From Lachnospiraceae bacterium (GTDB lineage Bacteria > Bacillota > Clostridia > Lachnospirales > Lachnospiraceae), in assembly GCA_017623815.1 (NCBI GenBank), contig JAGAOK010000011.1, positions 1-40,278 on the forward strand: a stretch of DNA of 40,278 bases. The letters run 5' to 3'. Made by a program: the position numbers and the translations under genes. The notes under the pieces are model-generated. The model ran no database searches. It had not been told where the DNA came from and saw nothing but the letters and a program-made list of their open reading frames with translations. This document shows positions 1-9,155 of the stretch, one piece after another; positions within the stretch are counted from its first letter, which is position 1, and every line of letters starts with the position of its first letter.

Positions 1-3000
1 AGCTTATCCTCTTTGTGGGTAAGCGTTACACTTTTTCCGTTTTTATCTTCGCATGCAATCAGTTTTCCGTCCTGGTCAAAGGTGCTGGTTGTGCCCGAAA
101 GGTCGGTAAGTACATAACGATACTTACCGTTTTCTTTCTTCTTTTCGATAACAGCACCTTTCATTGCTGAGCCTGTTGCTGAGTAGCTACCCGGATACTC
201 TGCCTCATCATCGAGTACGATATCGCTTCCGCTCTTGTAGCCGTACATCGTATCTTTGTTTAATTCGTCACTGACAAACGATGCAACGCTGTACGGGGTG
301 CTTCGAAGCTCTATCACGCCTCCGATGTCTTTGAGGCTCTGTTCATAGCTGTGGCTCCAGCCATAGCCGCCCTGTCCTTCATACTCTGTAAGCAGTGAAT
401 TGTAGGCAAGCGAAAGTTCCAATGTGCTTGCACCGGTCACGGCAAGGGAGTTAATCTGCTGGGTAAACGCACCGGATGCCACATCCACCGGATCTCCGTA
501 GGTTTCTTTTTCTTTTTCCGGTGCCTCTGCTCCAACTATACTTCCCGCTTCATAGCAGATATAACGGGAAAGATGACTTGGAATGGACTGCACGCTCACT
601 TTTACACCGAGATTTGCTCCTTCCAGTGTTTTCACAAGACTATCCACCAGTGTGTAGTAATGTTCTGCCGTTATATCTCCCTTGATTTCAGTCGCATAAG
701 TACAAAGGATCTCTTCTCCCGGGGAAAATACACCGATTTTTACGGTATCTCCTTCGTATAAAACCGGGATGGTTTTGCATTTCGCCGCACTGCTGCTGTG
801 GTAGGTCTGTCCCTGTGTGCGGGACTCCACAGAAAGAAGCGCACCGGTAGCTGCGTCTTTTGTGATATATTGCACTGTTTTTGCAGGCTCAATGTATTCA
901 CCAAGACTGGTCGTCAGATTGTAGAAATCACGTTCCGAATTGTTTCGGATTTTAAACTGAATATAGTACCGGGAGTCCAGATACATCGCATCCTCAGGCG
1001 ACACGATGATTTCCAGCCCTTCACCTGTATTTACTTCGAATTCCTGATCCGTGGTAAACAGGTTGCTTACCGGTACTTCAAACGGCATTAAAATACCATG
1101 GAAAGAAGCATCGATGCTGTAGGTACCGCTTTTATCACCGCGCACCACCCAGTGTGCTGTGGCAGAAGTCTGGCCTGCGATGGTTCCAAGATGTGTTGTC
1201 AGTGTCTGTCCGGACTTTGTCTGTGCGAGGGACAGCCCATCAGGAAGTGATAACGTAGCACTTGCCTGCTCAATCGGGAAATTACTGTCCGCATGGTTCA
1301 TCACGGTAAGCTGTACATCGTACATGTCCTTAAGCCACGATACGGATTGTGTGGTAGAAAGATATATCACACTTTTGACTTCCATTTCTCCGTCTTCTGT
1401 TTCCTGGCAGATGGCTTGTATTTTATAATCGTCCCCTGTATTTTTATCTTGGCATATATAATAATTTGAGTTTGCCTCAACCTGTGTAGGTACTCCGACA
1501 AATTCGTGGGTAACCGGAATCGGTGTTTCTTCAAACGTAAGTTCCACCTTAAATTTAAAGGTATTATAATTTTCCGGATCGCTTAAATCGACACCATATT
1601 CTACGAGTTCATCGAGTGTCATACGTTTGGCAGTCATTTCACCTGTCACAATCTCTCCCTTTTGAAGGAGTATTTCCTGCGATAGCTTTTCATAATTGCT
1701 GACACGAATCGTATCTTCTTTCGGAAGATAGCCTTCTGCATATGCTGCAAATTCATAAACACCGGCTTTTGTCACAACACTCACATCTCCGTTTGCATCT
1801 GCTCTTGTACGGATGACATCTGTATCATTATTTCCGGTCTTGATGTACACATGGGCCCCCGCAAGCGGAGCACCTTTTTCATCTATGACTTTCAGCCTTG
1901 TCTGTCCATAGTTTTCTCCGTCAAAGACACAGATGGTAGATACTGCCATGTTCTGATTTCCGGCTCCGTCTGTTACAGTCAGGGAAATGGTGTATGTATC
2001 TGCTTTTTCATAGGTATGAACAGGTTTTGCTCCTGTTTTTTTGGTTCCGTCACCAAAATCCCATTCGTACGATACGATACGGACGTTATCCGAAGATGTT
2101 GTCCCGTCAAACCGCATGGACAGTCCTGTTACTGACATGTATGTCTCTGCCAGTACCGCTACCGGCGCAATGGTATCTACATCATTTGCATAGTTGTATG
2201 ACACATCACTTTCACTATAGTTTCCGTAGATATCATAAGCTCTGACTTTATAATAATATATCGTATTTACGTCGGTTGTAGTATCTTCATAACTACTTTC
2301 CTTTGTACTCTGGATGCACTTGTATTCTGTTTCATCAAGTGCCTTCCGGTATATTTCATAACGGTCAAAATCCGGATCCGTATCCCCTGATATAGAGACA
2401 CCGATACGATAACTCATGGAAGAAGTACTGATTTCCGGCGTCTGTGGCGGCGTAAGATCAAAGGTATAAGCAGCAGATACATACTCACTTGCATTTCCTG
2501 CTCTGTCGTAAGCAACCGCACGGAAGTCATACGCTTCCTCTTCTGAGAGATTCGTTGCATCAAAAGAGATGCGGACATATTTTTCGCGTCCGCCAACCTC
2601 TGCTGTTGATATTTCCTGCCAGATATCTGTGCTGTCTTTTTTCCGGTATTCCATGCGGACACTATGAAGCTGTGAATTATCGGTTGCCAATACCGAAAAA
2701 GTGGCTTCACTTCCAAGCTTTTCTCCATCTTTTGGCGAAATTCCCGTTATTACCGGAGCGACTGTATCCGGAAGTGAACTTCCAAAGGCATAGTCCGACC
2801 ACTCGCTTTCGTTGCCTGCCATGTCTACGGCACTGACCTTATAATAATATGTCTGTCCCTGCACGACATTGGTATCATAATAATTCATTCTACTTTGCTC
2901 ACGGACAAGCACATATCCCTTGTCCGAGCTTGTGGAGCGGTAGATGCGATATGCGCGTAAATCCTTCTCCGCAGATGCTTCCCATGTAAGCCCTACATAC

Positions 3001-6000
3001 CCTTCTGTACTCGAAGCAACAAGATTTTGCACCTGTTTCGGTGCCGTATGGTCAATGATATAGGTGTTAACGAACTGATCGTGAAGTCCTACTGCATCAT
3101 AAACCTCAAAACGTACAAAAATATTTCCTTCCGGAAGCTCTGCTGTATTCCAGTTGTAGCTTAGACTGTCTTCCTTCACTCCGTTTCTTGCAGGCAGTTC
3201 TTTTATTACCGTAAAACTTTCCTCATCTGTCGAGTATGAAAATACGCCTTTTGCAAGGGATGCATTATCCTTAACATGCATAGATAAACGTATTGTATTT
3301 CCATAATACGATGTAACCGGATCAATCTTAACAATAGATGGTGCAATCGTATCCGCATGGGTTGTCAGTGTTATCTCATCTGACGGCTCACCTTTGTTTC
3401 CGAGTCGGTCATACCCTGTCACGCGGAACGTATAACTTTCTTCCGGTGTAAGGCCATTTACCACGTAGCCGAGTTGATCCGATATTTCTGCGCGCGAAAT
3501 CCAAGCATCGTCCCCCTTCTGTTCTACATGGAAATACGAAAAATCTTCCTCCGTTACATCTTCCCATGTCAGTTGTACCATGGTACTTCCGGCCGTACAT
3601 TCACTGAACTTTATTTTGGATATTCCGGTATTATCTACTTTATAGCAGCGCTGATATAAGTTTTCATTTTCATTTCCGGCCTCATCCGCTACCACTGCTT
3701 TGATATAATAAATTCCATCCGAAAGCGCAGTTGTGTCCCACTCATATATTGCAGTATTATTTTCTGCTGCTTTTTCTCCAAGGAAGGTCCAATCTGTCTC
3801 CTCATCTGTACGTATATAAAAATACGCTTTTGCCACCGCACGATTATCTTTTCCTTCTACGCATATGCTTACTTTTTTATTTACATCTCCCGCCTGCGGG
3901 GTCATGCTTTTGATGCTTGGCCGTGACTTATCAGCCGAAATACTTATGACATCACTCTGGATATAGTTTCCTTCCCTTCCATAGATGTCATATGCAGTCA
4001 GTCGATAGATATAATTCCCATTTGTCTCTACCATTTTGTCCTGATGCCAACCACTGGTTCTTCCCTCGATACGTGCAATTTCACGGTAGGTATCTTCCTG
4101 TTCTGCTTTACGATATAAGATGTAACCCGCAGCATCCACACTGCTGCTCGGCGAAAATGTAAGGACGACAATTCCATTGTTTTCTGCCACTTCAAGTTCC
4201 GCCGGCGGAGTCGGTGCTGTTTGGTCAATCGTATATGTTACAATCTGCTCGTCTGTATTGCCATCTACATCTGTAACAACCACTTTTACATCAATATCAA
4301 CATCCTCCCCTGTCGCTGTTTCGGGAAATATCCATGTTGTTTTGGAGCGCAAAATGCCATATTGATAGTACTCCTGCATCAATGGCTGCGGTGTAATTGT
4401 ATTCCAGTTTTTCGCCTCATGATCATACCAAAAAAGCTGCACGGTATTTCCGGTACTGTTTCCGCAATCTTTGTAGCGCACTTCTATATTTGTGCTTTCG
4501 CCACCTAAAATCGCGTAATCTTTAGGTGAAATCTCCAAGATTTCAGGCATAGAAACAGCACCGTCTACCTCCTTGCTCTTTTCCGATTCATTTCCGGCCT
4601 CGTCAAGCGCCGTCAGCTGATAGGTATACAGTGTATTTTCTTTTAATCCGCTATCTTTATAGGTATGACCTTTGATTCCCTCTGCTATAAGTTCTCCGTC
4701 TCGATACAAGTTATATGCAGTTACTGCCACGTTGTCCGTTGCACCATTCCATGTAAGGGTAATGGCTGAGCCGCTCCGCTTCCTCATCGACACATCATTC
4801 GGCGGTGTCGGCGGTATACTATCGCGCCCAACGAATATGGATTGTTTCCCGGAGGTTGTTCTATTTTCGAAACCATCCATACATACAATACAATATTCGT
4901 AGAATACTTCCTGTTCAAGATTTTTATGGATGTAGCTATAGGTCCGAGAATCCTCTGCAGTTTTTTCTGTCAAAAGAGAATAGTCATCTCCCTGTTTTCT
5001 TCCATACAGTTGATATGTTTTTATATCATCACTTGTACTTGCCGACCAGTTAATAATCACATCCGTATTGTTCTCTGACAGTGTCATCCATTCAGGCAGT
5101 GTCGGTCCGGTCCGATCCAGATGGTAGGTAACTATCTTTTCATCCTGGTTGTACTCACTGTCTCTTACCCGATAACGCACTTTAATATTCTGATCCCTCG
5201 TAACAGATGCGTGATCCCATACCACATCCATACAGGTCATTTCATCTCCTATACCTGTATCAACAGATTGATCACTTAAGATGTTTATCCACTCCTTGGT
5301 ATTATTATCAAAATAATCCGCTGTCAGATACTGCTTTGATCCAAGTGGACAAACTTTCAAATATATATACATCTTAGTATTCCGGCCTCCAATGTCTGTT
5401 TGTTCCTCCGGATATACTGATATTATCTGAGGTAGTTCAATCCGCGCCTGCACCGCATTGCTTTTTTCTGACTCATTGCCTCCCCGATCGACCGCAGTTA
5501 TTTCATATTCGTAATCTTGCTCTGCATCTGCAGATGTATCTGTGTAACTTGTCCCCGTCTGAACTTCTTTCAACAACTCACCATTGCGGTAAATATGATA
5601 ACCGATTACTTCCAGGTCGTCCTTTGCACTTTCCCATTTCATAGAAATACCGGTTGTCGTTTGTCGCGTCACCGTAAGCCCTTCCACCTTCTCCGGTGGT
5701 ATTGTATCTGCCTTCGTAACTGCATATAACGGTTCTGAGGCTGGTGATTTGTTGCCGACTTCATCATATGCATACACCTGATATGTGTATTCTGTGTGAT
5801 AATCAAGTCCACTATCTTTATAATTCGTTTCTTCTGTTGTTCCAATCAGACTTCCGTCTCTGTATATTTCATAACCAATGACTTTTTCATCATCCGTAGA
5901 TGCATCGTATTTGAGATTAAGACCAAAATAACCTGCATCTGACACGGTCAGTCCGGTCACCTGTGTCGGCGACTCCTCCGGATACCCATAATAGTATAGA

Positions 6001-8051
6001 TTTTCTGCCAGATCCTCAAACGCATGGGCACTGGTATAGTATTTCTCCGGTTTTCTCGAAATATATAAATTTGCAAATGGCTTCCGGATCGGAGCAACCT
6101 CTGTTCCTGTTTCTTCATCCACGATTTTGATTGTCTGATTGCTTTCATCGGTATAGTTTTTCCGAAGAATACGGGTTATGTGGGTGTCCTCTGTATAAAA
6201 ATAATTATCTATTTCAACATCACTGTACAGGGTAAGCTCACCGGCGGTCAATTTCTGACTTGCATCCACCGATTTAAAATCACTGTATATGTATGCCCTG
6301 TCCTTCTCGCAGTCCATACAAAGACCGGACCAGTATTTAAAATTCAGATTTCCATATGCTTCCAATACACCTTCATTAACATCAATCATGCAGTTTCTCA
6401 AACTGACATCACCATGACATGTCAGCTTATATCCATTTAAATCCAGTATACCTCCGACAAAATAATAATCGTCTTCTAAAATAGTATCTTCCGTTAACTG
6501 AAATGGTTCCCTCACACGCTTTCCATCAAGGAAAAGAGCATTTCCATTTAATTTAAGATTTGCTATCCACACCTCATCCAAATCAAGATGCACTCCTTCT
6601 TCACTGGAATTACAAATCTCCAGATTGCTAAAATATAATCTTTGTTTTGGCTCTCCTATGAGTAATTCCTGCTTTTTATTCCCGCAAAATACCAGTGTCG
6701 CATACCCCCATATACCTGTACTGGGGGTTGCATTTCGAAGTTCTAAATTACCCTCCAATTCAAAACGAGCCTTCCCCCCCAAATCCATATAAACATTATT
6801 TAAAATCGCATTTCCTTTAACGTATAAACCGGTATTTTCAGAAGAAGCGGTCACACTCATTCCCCATTCTCTCGTTGTCTTTGCGGCATTGATATCTCCT
6901 AAAACCTTTAATGTACCCTCACTATTTATACGCAAATAGGAACTATAATCAATATCTGTCGTATCTTCAACAATAATATCTTTATTCACTGTCACATTAC
7001 CGTCAATTGACATAGAAGAATTCACAAAAATGTTTCCGTCAATCTCAACATCACCATTTATACAACTGGATCCACTTTTGTTCGCTTCTATATCGCCGCC
7101 ATAATAAGGTTCATAAAATTTAGTGGAATAACCGACTCTTATTCTTCCACTGACCTTCTGCTCTCTTTTCATGCTGATTCCGGCATATATAAACGGTACC
7201 CCATCAAAAACAATTCCTTCCGCACTGTAATTTTCAATATACAGATTCCCCATTTGATTAAATGTATGCGCAGAATCCCATTGTATCACCTGCTGTTTCT
7301 CGCCGCTTAAAATCAAGTTGTGATTATACATAAAATTAATATGGTTCTTATTTGGTTCTTCCTCTTCCCCATTTTCTCTTTGATATAAATTCCCTTTTAA
7401 TTCCAGTGTCCCACCTATGCCATAATCCGCATTCTCAGAATCTACATACATATCTCCTGCAACCAGAATATATACCGTCTCCTCACTTATATAATACGTG
7501 CGAAACTTAGCCGTCGAACTGCCATAACTATAGATTCCCTGCTCCTCATCCCAAATTCTGCTCTGCATGCGTAAATCGCCCCATACGATCAATTCTCCGC
7601 CTGAAGTAATAAGTTCTCCTTTTTCAAAAATCAAATCTTCGCATACCGTAAGTGTATATCCGTTTAGATCAATGGATTCCCCTACCATTACCAGTTCATC
7701 TACAACCGCATCTTCCTCCAGTACCCAGTTTTCGGATATCTTTACATCACCGATACTTTTCTCGCGAATCGCCGGATCCAGATATGCATTCGCACAATCA
7801 GTATCTACTGATTGTGTTACCGTCGATTGTACTGTATCCGTTTGTGTCGCAAGAGACTGCTCAGTTACTATTTCGTACTGCATCGTATCCTCTGATATTG
7901 TCTCTGCCTGCTGCACCTTATTCTCCATCGGTATTTCTTCTACTTCTACCGCTTTTACAGGAAATGATGGAATTGGTATCATGGTTAACACAAGCAGGAT
8001 TGCAATATATCGTCTTACTTCAACATGAATCCTTTTACATACTTTTTTCAT
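1..8051 (-). CDS. Giant secreted RHS/YD-repeat protein with FN3, Ig-like and PKD modules (3' end outside window)
   Basis: One frame stays open from ATG 8051 to the window edge (about 2,683 codons); I confirmed the phase near 8051, 2537 and 5. GAGGAA at 8056-8061 is the ribosome site. Residues 1 to about 33 form a signal peptide (basic start, hydrophobic core, ending VKA). Residues 40-690 are rich in beta-strand repeats of the DGN/NGDV type, with a motif containing LDLNGY seen twice (near 7680 and 6450). From about 5970 to 2220 come eight FN3-type modules (YEIYRDG, YEYEITAVDRGGNES patterns) mixed with Ig-like modules. A PKD domain (YEWDFGDGT) is near 2170-1920 and a carboxypeptidase-regulatory-like domain near 1915-1700. 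At about 500-440 GDPVDVASGAF marks the entry to the RHS shell (DUF6531-like), then YGWSHSYEQSL. The family includes wall-associated proteins and polymorphic toxins. A toxin is possible but cannot be seen, because the C-terminus is missing. Confidence 0.9.
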   Translation of the reverse strand, partial: MKKVCKRIHVEVRRYIAILLVLTMIPIPSFPVKAVEVEEIPMENKVQQAETISEDTMQYEIVTEQSLATQTDTVQSTVTQSVDTDCANAYLDPAIREKSIGDVKISENWVLEEDAVVDELVMVGESIDLNGYTLTVCEDLIFEKGELITSGGELIVWGDLRMQSRIWDEEQGIYSYGSSTAKFRTYYISEETVYILVAGDMYVDSENADYGIGGTLELKGNLYQRENGEEEEPNKNHINFMYNHNLILSGEKQQVIQWDSAHTFNQMGNLYIENYSAEGIVFDGVPFIYAGISMKREQKVSGRIRVGYSTKFYEPYYGGDIEANKSGSSCINGDVEIDGNIFVNSSMSIDGNVTVNKDIIVEDTTDIDYSSYLRINSEGTLKVLGDINAAKTTREWGMSVTASSENTGLYVKGNAILNNVYMDLGGKARFELEGNLELRNATPSTGIWGYATLVFCGNKKQELLIGEPKQRLYFSNLEICNSSEEGVHLDLDEVWIANLKLNGNALFLDGKRVREPFQLTEDTILEDDYYFVGGILDLNGYKLTCHGDVSLRNCMIDVNEGVLEAYGNLNFKYWSGLCMDCEKDRAYIYSDFKSVDASQKLTAGELTLYSDVEIDNYFYTEDTHITRILRKNYTDESNQTIKIVDEETGTEVAPIRKPFANLYISRKPEKYYTSAHAFEDLAENLYYYGYPEESPTQVTGLTVSDAGYFGLNLKYDASTDDEKVIGYEIYRDGSLIGTTEETNYKDSGLDYHTEYTYQVYAYDEVGNKSPASEPLYAVTKADTIPPEKVEGLTVTRQTTTGISMKWESAKDDLEVIGYHIYRNGELLKEVQTGTSYTDTSADAEQDYEYEITAVDRGGNESEKSNAVQARIELPQIISVYPEEQTDIGGRNTKMYIYLKVCPLGSKQYLTADYFDNNTKEWINILSDQSVDTGIGDEMTCMDVVWDHASVTRDQNIKVRYRVRDSEYNQDEKIVTYHLDRTGPTLPEWMTLSENNTDVIINWSASTSDDIKTYQLYGRKQGDDYSLLTEKTAEDSRTYSYIHKNLEQEVFYEYCIVCMDGFENRTTSGKQSIFVGRDSIPPTPPNDVSMRKRSGSAITLTWNGATDNVAVTAYNLYRDGELIAEGIKGHTYKDSGLKENTLYTYQLTALDEAGNESEKSKEVDGAVSMPEILEISPKDYAILGGESTNIEVRYKDCGNSTGNTVQLFWYDHEAKNWNTITPQPLMQEYYQYGILRSKTTWIFPETATGEDVDIDVKVVVTDVDGNTDEQIVTYTIDQTAPTPPAELEVAENNGIVVLTFSPSSSVDAAGYILYRKAEQEDTYREIARIEGRTSGWHQDKMVETNGNYIYRLTAYDIYGREGNYIQSDVISISADKSRPSIKSMTPQAGDVNKKVSICVEGKDNRAVAKAYFYIRTDEETDWTFLGEKAAENNTAIYEWDTTALSDGIYYIKAVVADEAGNENENLYQRCYKVDNTGISKIKFSECTAGSTMVQLTWEDVTEEDFSYFHVEQKGDDAWISRAEISDQLGYVVNGLTPEESYTFRVTGYDRLGNKGEPSDEITLTTHADTIAPSIVKIDPVTSYYGNTIRLSMHVKDNASLAKGVFSYSTDEESFTVIKELPARNGVKEDSLSYNWNTAELPEGNIFVRFEVYDAVGLHDQFVNTYIIDHTAPKQVQNLVASSTEGYVGLTWEASAEKDLRAYRIYRSTSSDKGYVLVREQSRMNYYDTNVVQGQTYYYKVSAVDMAGNESEWSDYAFGSSLPDTVAPVITGISPKDGEKLGSEATFSVLATDNSQLHSVRMEYRKKDSTDIWQEISTAEVGGREKYVRISFDATNLSEEEAYDFRAVAYDRAGNASEYVSAAYTFDLTPPQTPEISTSSMSYRIGVSISGDTDPDFDRYEIYRKALDETEYKCIQSTKESSYEDTTTDVNTIYYYKVRAYDIYGNYSESDVSYNYANDVDTIAPVAVLAETYMSVTGLSMRFDGTTSSDNVRIVSYEWDFGDGTKKTGAKPVHTYEKADTYTISLTVTDGAGNQNMAVSTICVFDGENYGQTRLKVIDEKGAPLAGAHVYIKTGNNDTDVIRTRADANGDVSVVTKAGVYEFAAYAEGYLPKEDTIRVSNYEKLSQEILLQKGEIVTGEMTAKRMTLDELVEYGVDLSDPENYNTFKFKVELTFEETPIPVTHEFVGVPTQVEANSNYYICQDKNTGDDYKIQAICQETEDGEMEVKSVIYLSTTQSVSWLKDMYDVQLTVMNHADSNFPIEQASATLSLPDGLSLAQTKSGQTLTTHLGTIAGQTSATAHWVVRGDKSGTYSIDASFHGILMPFEVPVSNLFTTDQEFEVNTGEGLEIIVSPEDAMYLDSRYYIQFKIRNNSERDFYNLTTSLGEYIEPAKTVQYITKDAATGALLSVESRTQGQTYHSSSAAKCKTIPVLYEGDTVKIGVFSPGEEILCTYATEIKGDITAEHYYTLVDSLVKTLEGANLGVKVSVQSIPSHLSRYICYEAGSIVGAEAPEKEKETYGDPVDVASGAFTQQINSLAVTGASTLELSLAYNSLLTEYEGQGGYGWSHSYEQSLKDIGGVIELRSTPYSVASFVSDELNKDTMYGYKSGSDIVLDDEAEYPGSYSATGSAMKGAVIEKKKENGKYRYVLTDLSGTTSTFDQDGKLIACEDKNGKSVTLTHKEDK

Positions 8052-8072
8052 AATTTTCCTCTTTTTATATTT

Positions 8073-9137
8073 CTATCGCTTCTTAATTTTTACGTTTTTC
8101 TTCTGCCCTTTGCCTTTGAGCATTTTTTGATACTTCTTGTAATATTTTCTCGGAACCTTGATTGTTTTTAATTTCTTACACCCGGAAAAAGCCTGCTTTC
8201 CGATGCTTGATATATTCTTTCCGATCGTTATCTTTTTTATCTTTTTGTGATTTTTAAATGCTTTCGCTGCAATCTTTGTCACCTTGTACGTCACACCGTC
8301 TATCTTCACGGTATTCGGTACCGTATAACTTGTCTTCTTTTTATTATCCAGCTTATAAAAAGTCGCTGTTTTCTTTTTCACCGATGTAATGACATAGGTC
8401 GCATTCTTGCTCTTTGCCTTCATTCCCTTTGTGTGACGGATTGGACTTTTTTCTTGTTTTTCCTGCTGCTTGGGTATATCCGTATTTCCTTGCTGTCCTT
8501 GAATTATTTCTTTGTTCTCGCTTTCTGTAGAATCATCGCCTGTGCTTCCTCTGCCCGGAGTATCATCACTTGGTTTCTGTACATCATCCTCCCCCTTCGG
8601 AGTATCGTCACTCGGCTCTTGTGTCTCATCTTCCTCCGGCTCCGATGTATCGTCACCCGGCTCCTGTGTCTCATCTTCTTCCGTCTTCGGAGTATCGTCA
8701 CTCGGTTTCTGAGGCTCATCCTCCTCGGGTTCCGATTCTTGATTGTCGTCCTCCTCCGGTTCCTCTGGCTCTTCCGGATCCGTCGGCTCTTCTATCTCCG
8801 GCTCTTCCGGCTCCGGTACCTTTGGTTCTTCTATCTCTGGGGCTTTTGGTTCTTCTACCTCCGGTTCCTTTGGTTCTTCTACTTCCGGTACCTCCGGCTT
8901 TTCTTTTCCATAATACGTCTGCTTCGTCATATTACCGTTTGCATCATATTCATAAATCAGATAGCTTTGGTCATCATAAATGACCTTAACAACGCGGTTT
9001 AAGTCATCGTACACGTAGGTATCCGCCTGCACATCCGCTTTTATAAGAACAATAAAAAGAAACAGAAGCGACCATGTGATACACACATGGCCGGTCTGTT
9101 TCATAAATTTTTTCACTCTATTTACAATGGATTTCAT
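8073..9137 (-). CDS. Secreted mini YD-repeat protein with acidic Pro-rich linker and BspA-like LRR C-terminus
   Basis: A 354-residue protein. Residues 1-38 are a signal peptide ending VQA. Residues 41-77 hold two YD repeats (YVYDDLNRVVKVIYDD and YLIYEYDANGNMTKQ), the signature of RHS shells. Residues 78-238 are a low-complexity linker, first of EEPK.PEV-type units and then of 14-15-residue units starting DDTP. Residues 239-354 are Lys-rich, and part resembles LRR_5/BspA repeats (AFKNHKKIKKITIG, AFSGCKKLKTIKV). RHS shells normally have dozens of YD repeats, so two alone are odd. GAGGGG lies upstream of ATG 9137. The gene sits 18 bp after hisIE and 21 bp before the giant RHS gene, with no terminator seen on either side. 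A surface-attached partner of the giant protein is an inference only; it could also be a remnant of a larger RHS gene that acquired a new tail. Confidence 0.85.
   Translation of the reverse strand: MKSIVNRVKKFMKQTGHVCITWSLLFLFIVLIKADVQADTYVYDDLNRVVKVIYDDQSYLIYEYDANGNMTKQTYYGKEKPEVPEVEEPKEPEVEEPKAPEIEEPKVPEPEEPEIEEPTDPEEPEEPEEDDNQESEPEEDEPQKPSDDTPKTEEDETQEPGDDTSEPEEDETQEPSDDTPKGEDDVQKPSDDTPGRGSTGDDSTESENKEIIQGQQGNTDIPKQQEKQEKSPIRHTKGMKAKSKNATYVITSVKKKTATFYKLDNKKKTSYTVPNTVKIDGVTYKVTKIAAKAFKNHKKIKKITIGKNISSIGKQAFSGCKKLKTIKVPRKYYKKYQKMLKGKGQKKNVKIKKR
8557..8733 (-). repeat. Tandem 42-45 bp coding repeat
   Basis: Four imperfect units begin at 8557, 8599, 8644 and 8689, with spacings of 42, 45 and 45 bp. 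Each encodes a 14-15-residue acidic unit of the type DDTP-EEDETQEPS in the linker of the secreted YD-repeat protein. Periods are multiples of three, so unit gain or loss would keep the frame. Confidence 0.8.
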
Positions 9138-9155
9138 CTTCTAATTTCCCCTCTC

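Noticed and set aside
7567-8053. Plus-strand frames of 133 and 153 codons opposite the start of the giant gene
   Set aside because: Ser/Thr-rich shadow translations of the minus-strand coding sequence, with no family resemblance.
8557-8733. CRISPR-like array
   Set aside because: Regular 42-45 bp periodicity comes from in-frame coding repeats without separate spacers.
8247-9002. 251-codon plus-strand open frame
   Set aside because: It is antisense to the repeat-rich YD gene; the translation is a Leu/Arg low-complexity product of the complementary acidic repeats, without a ribosome site.
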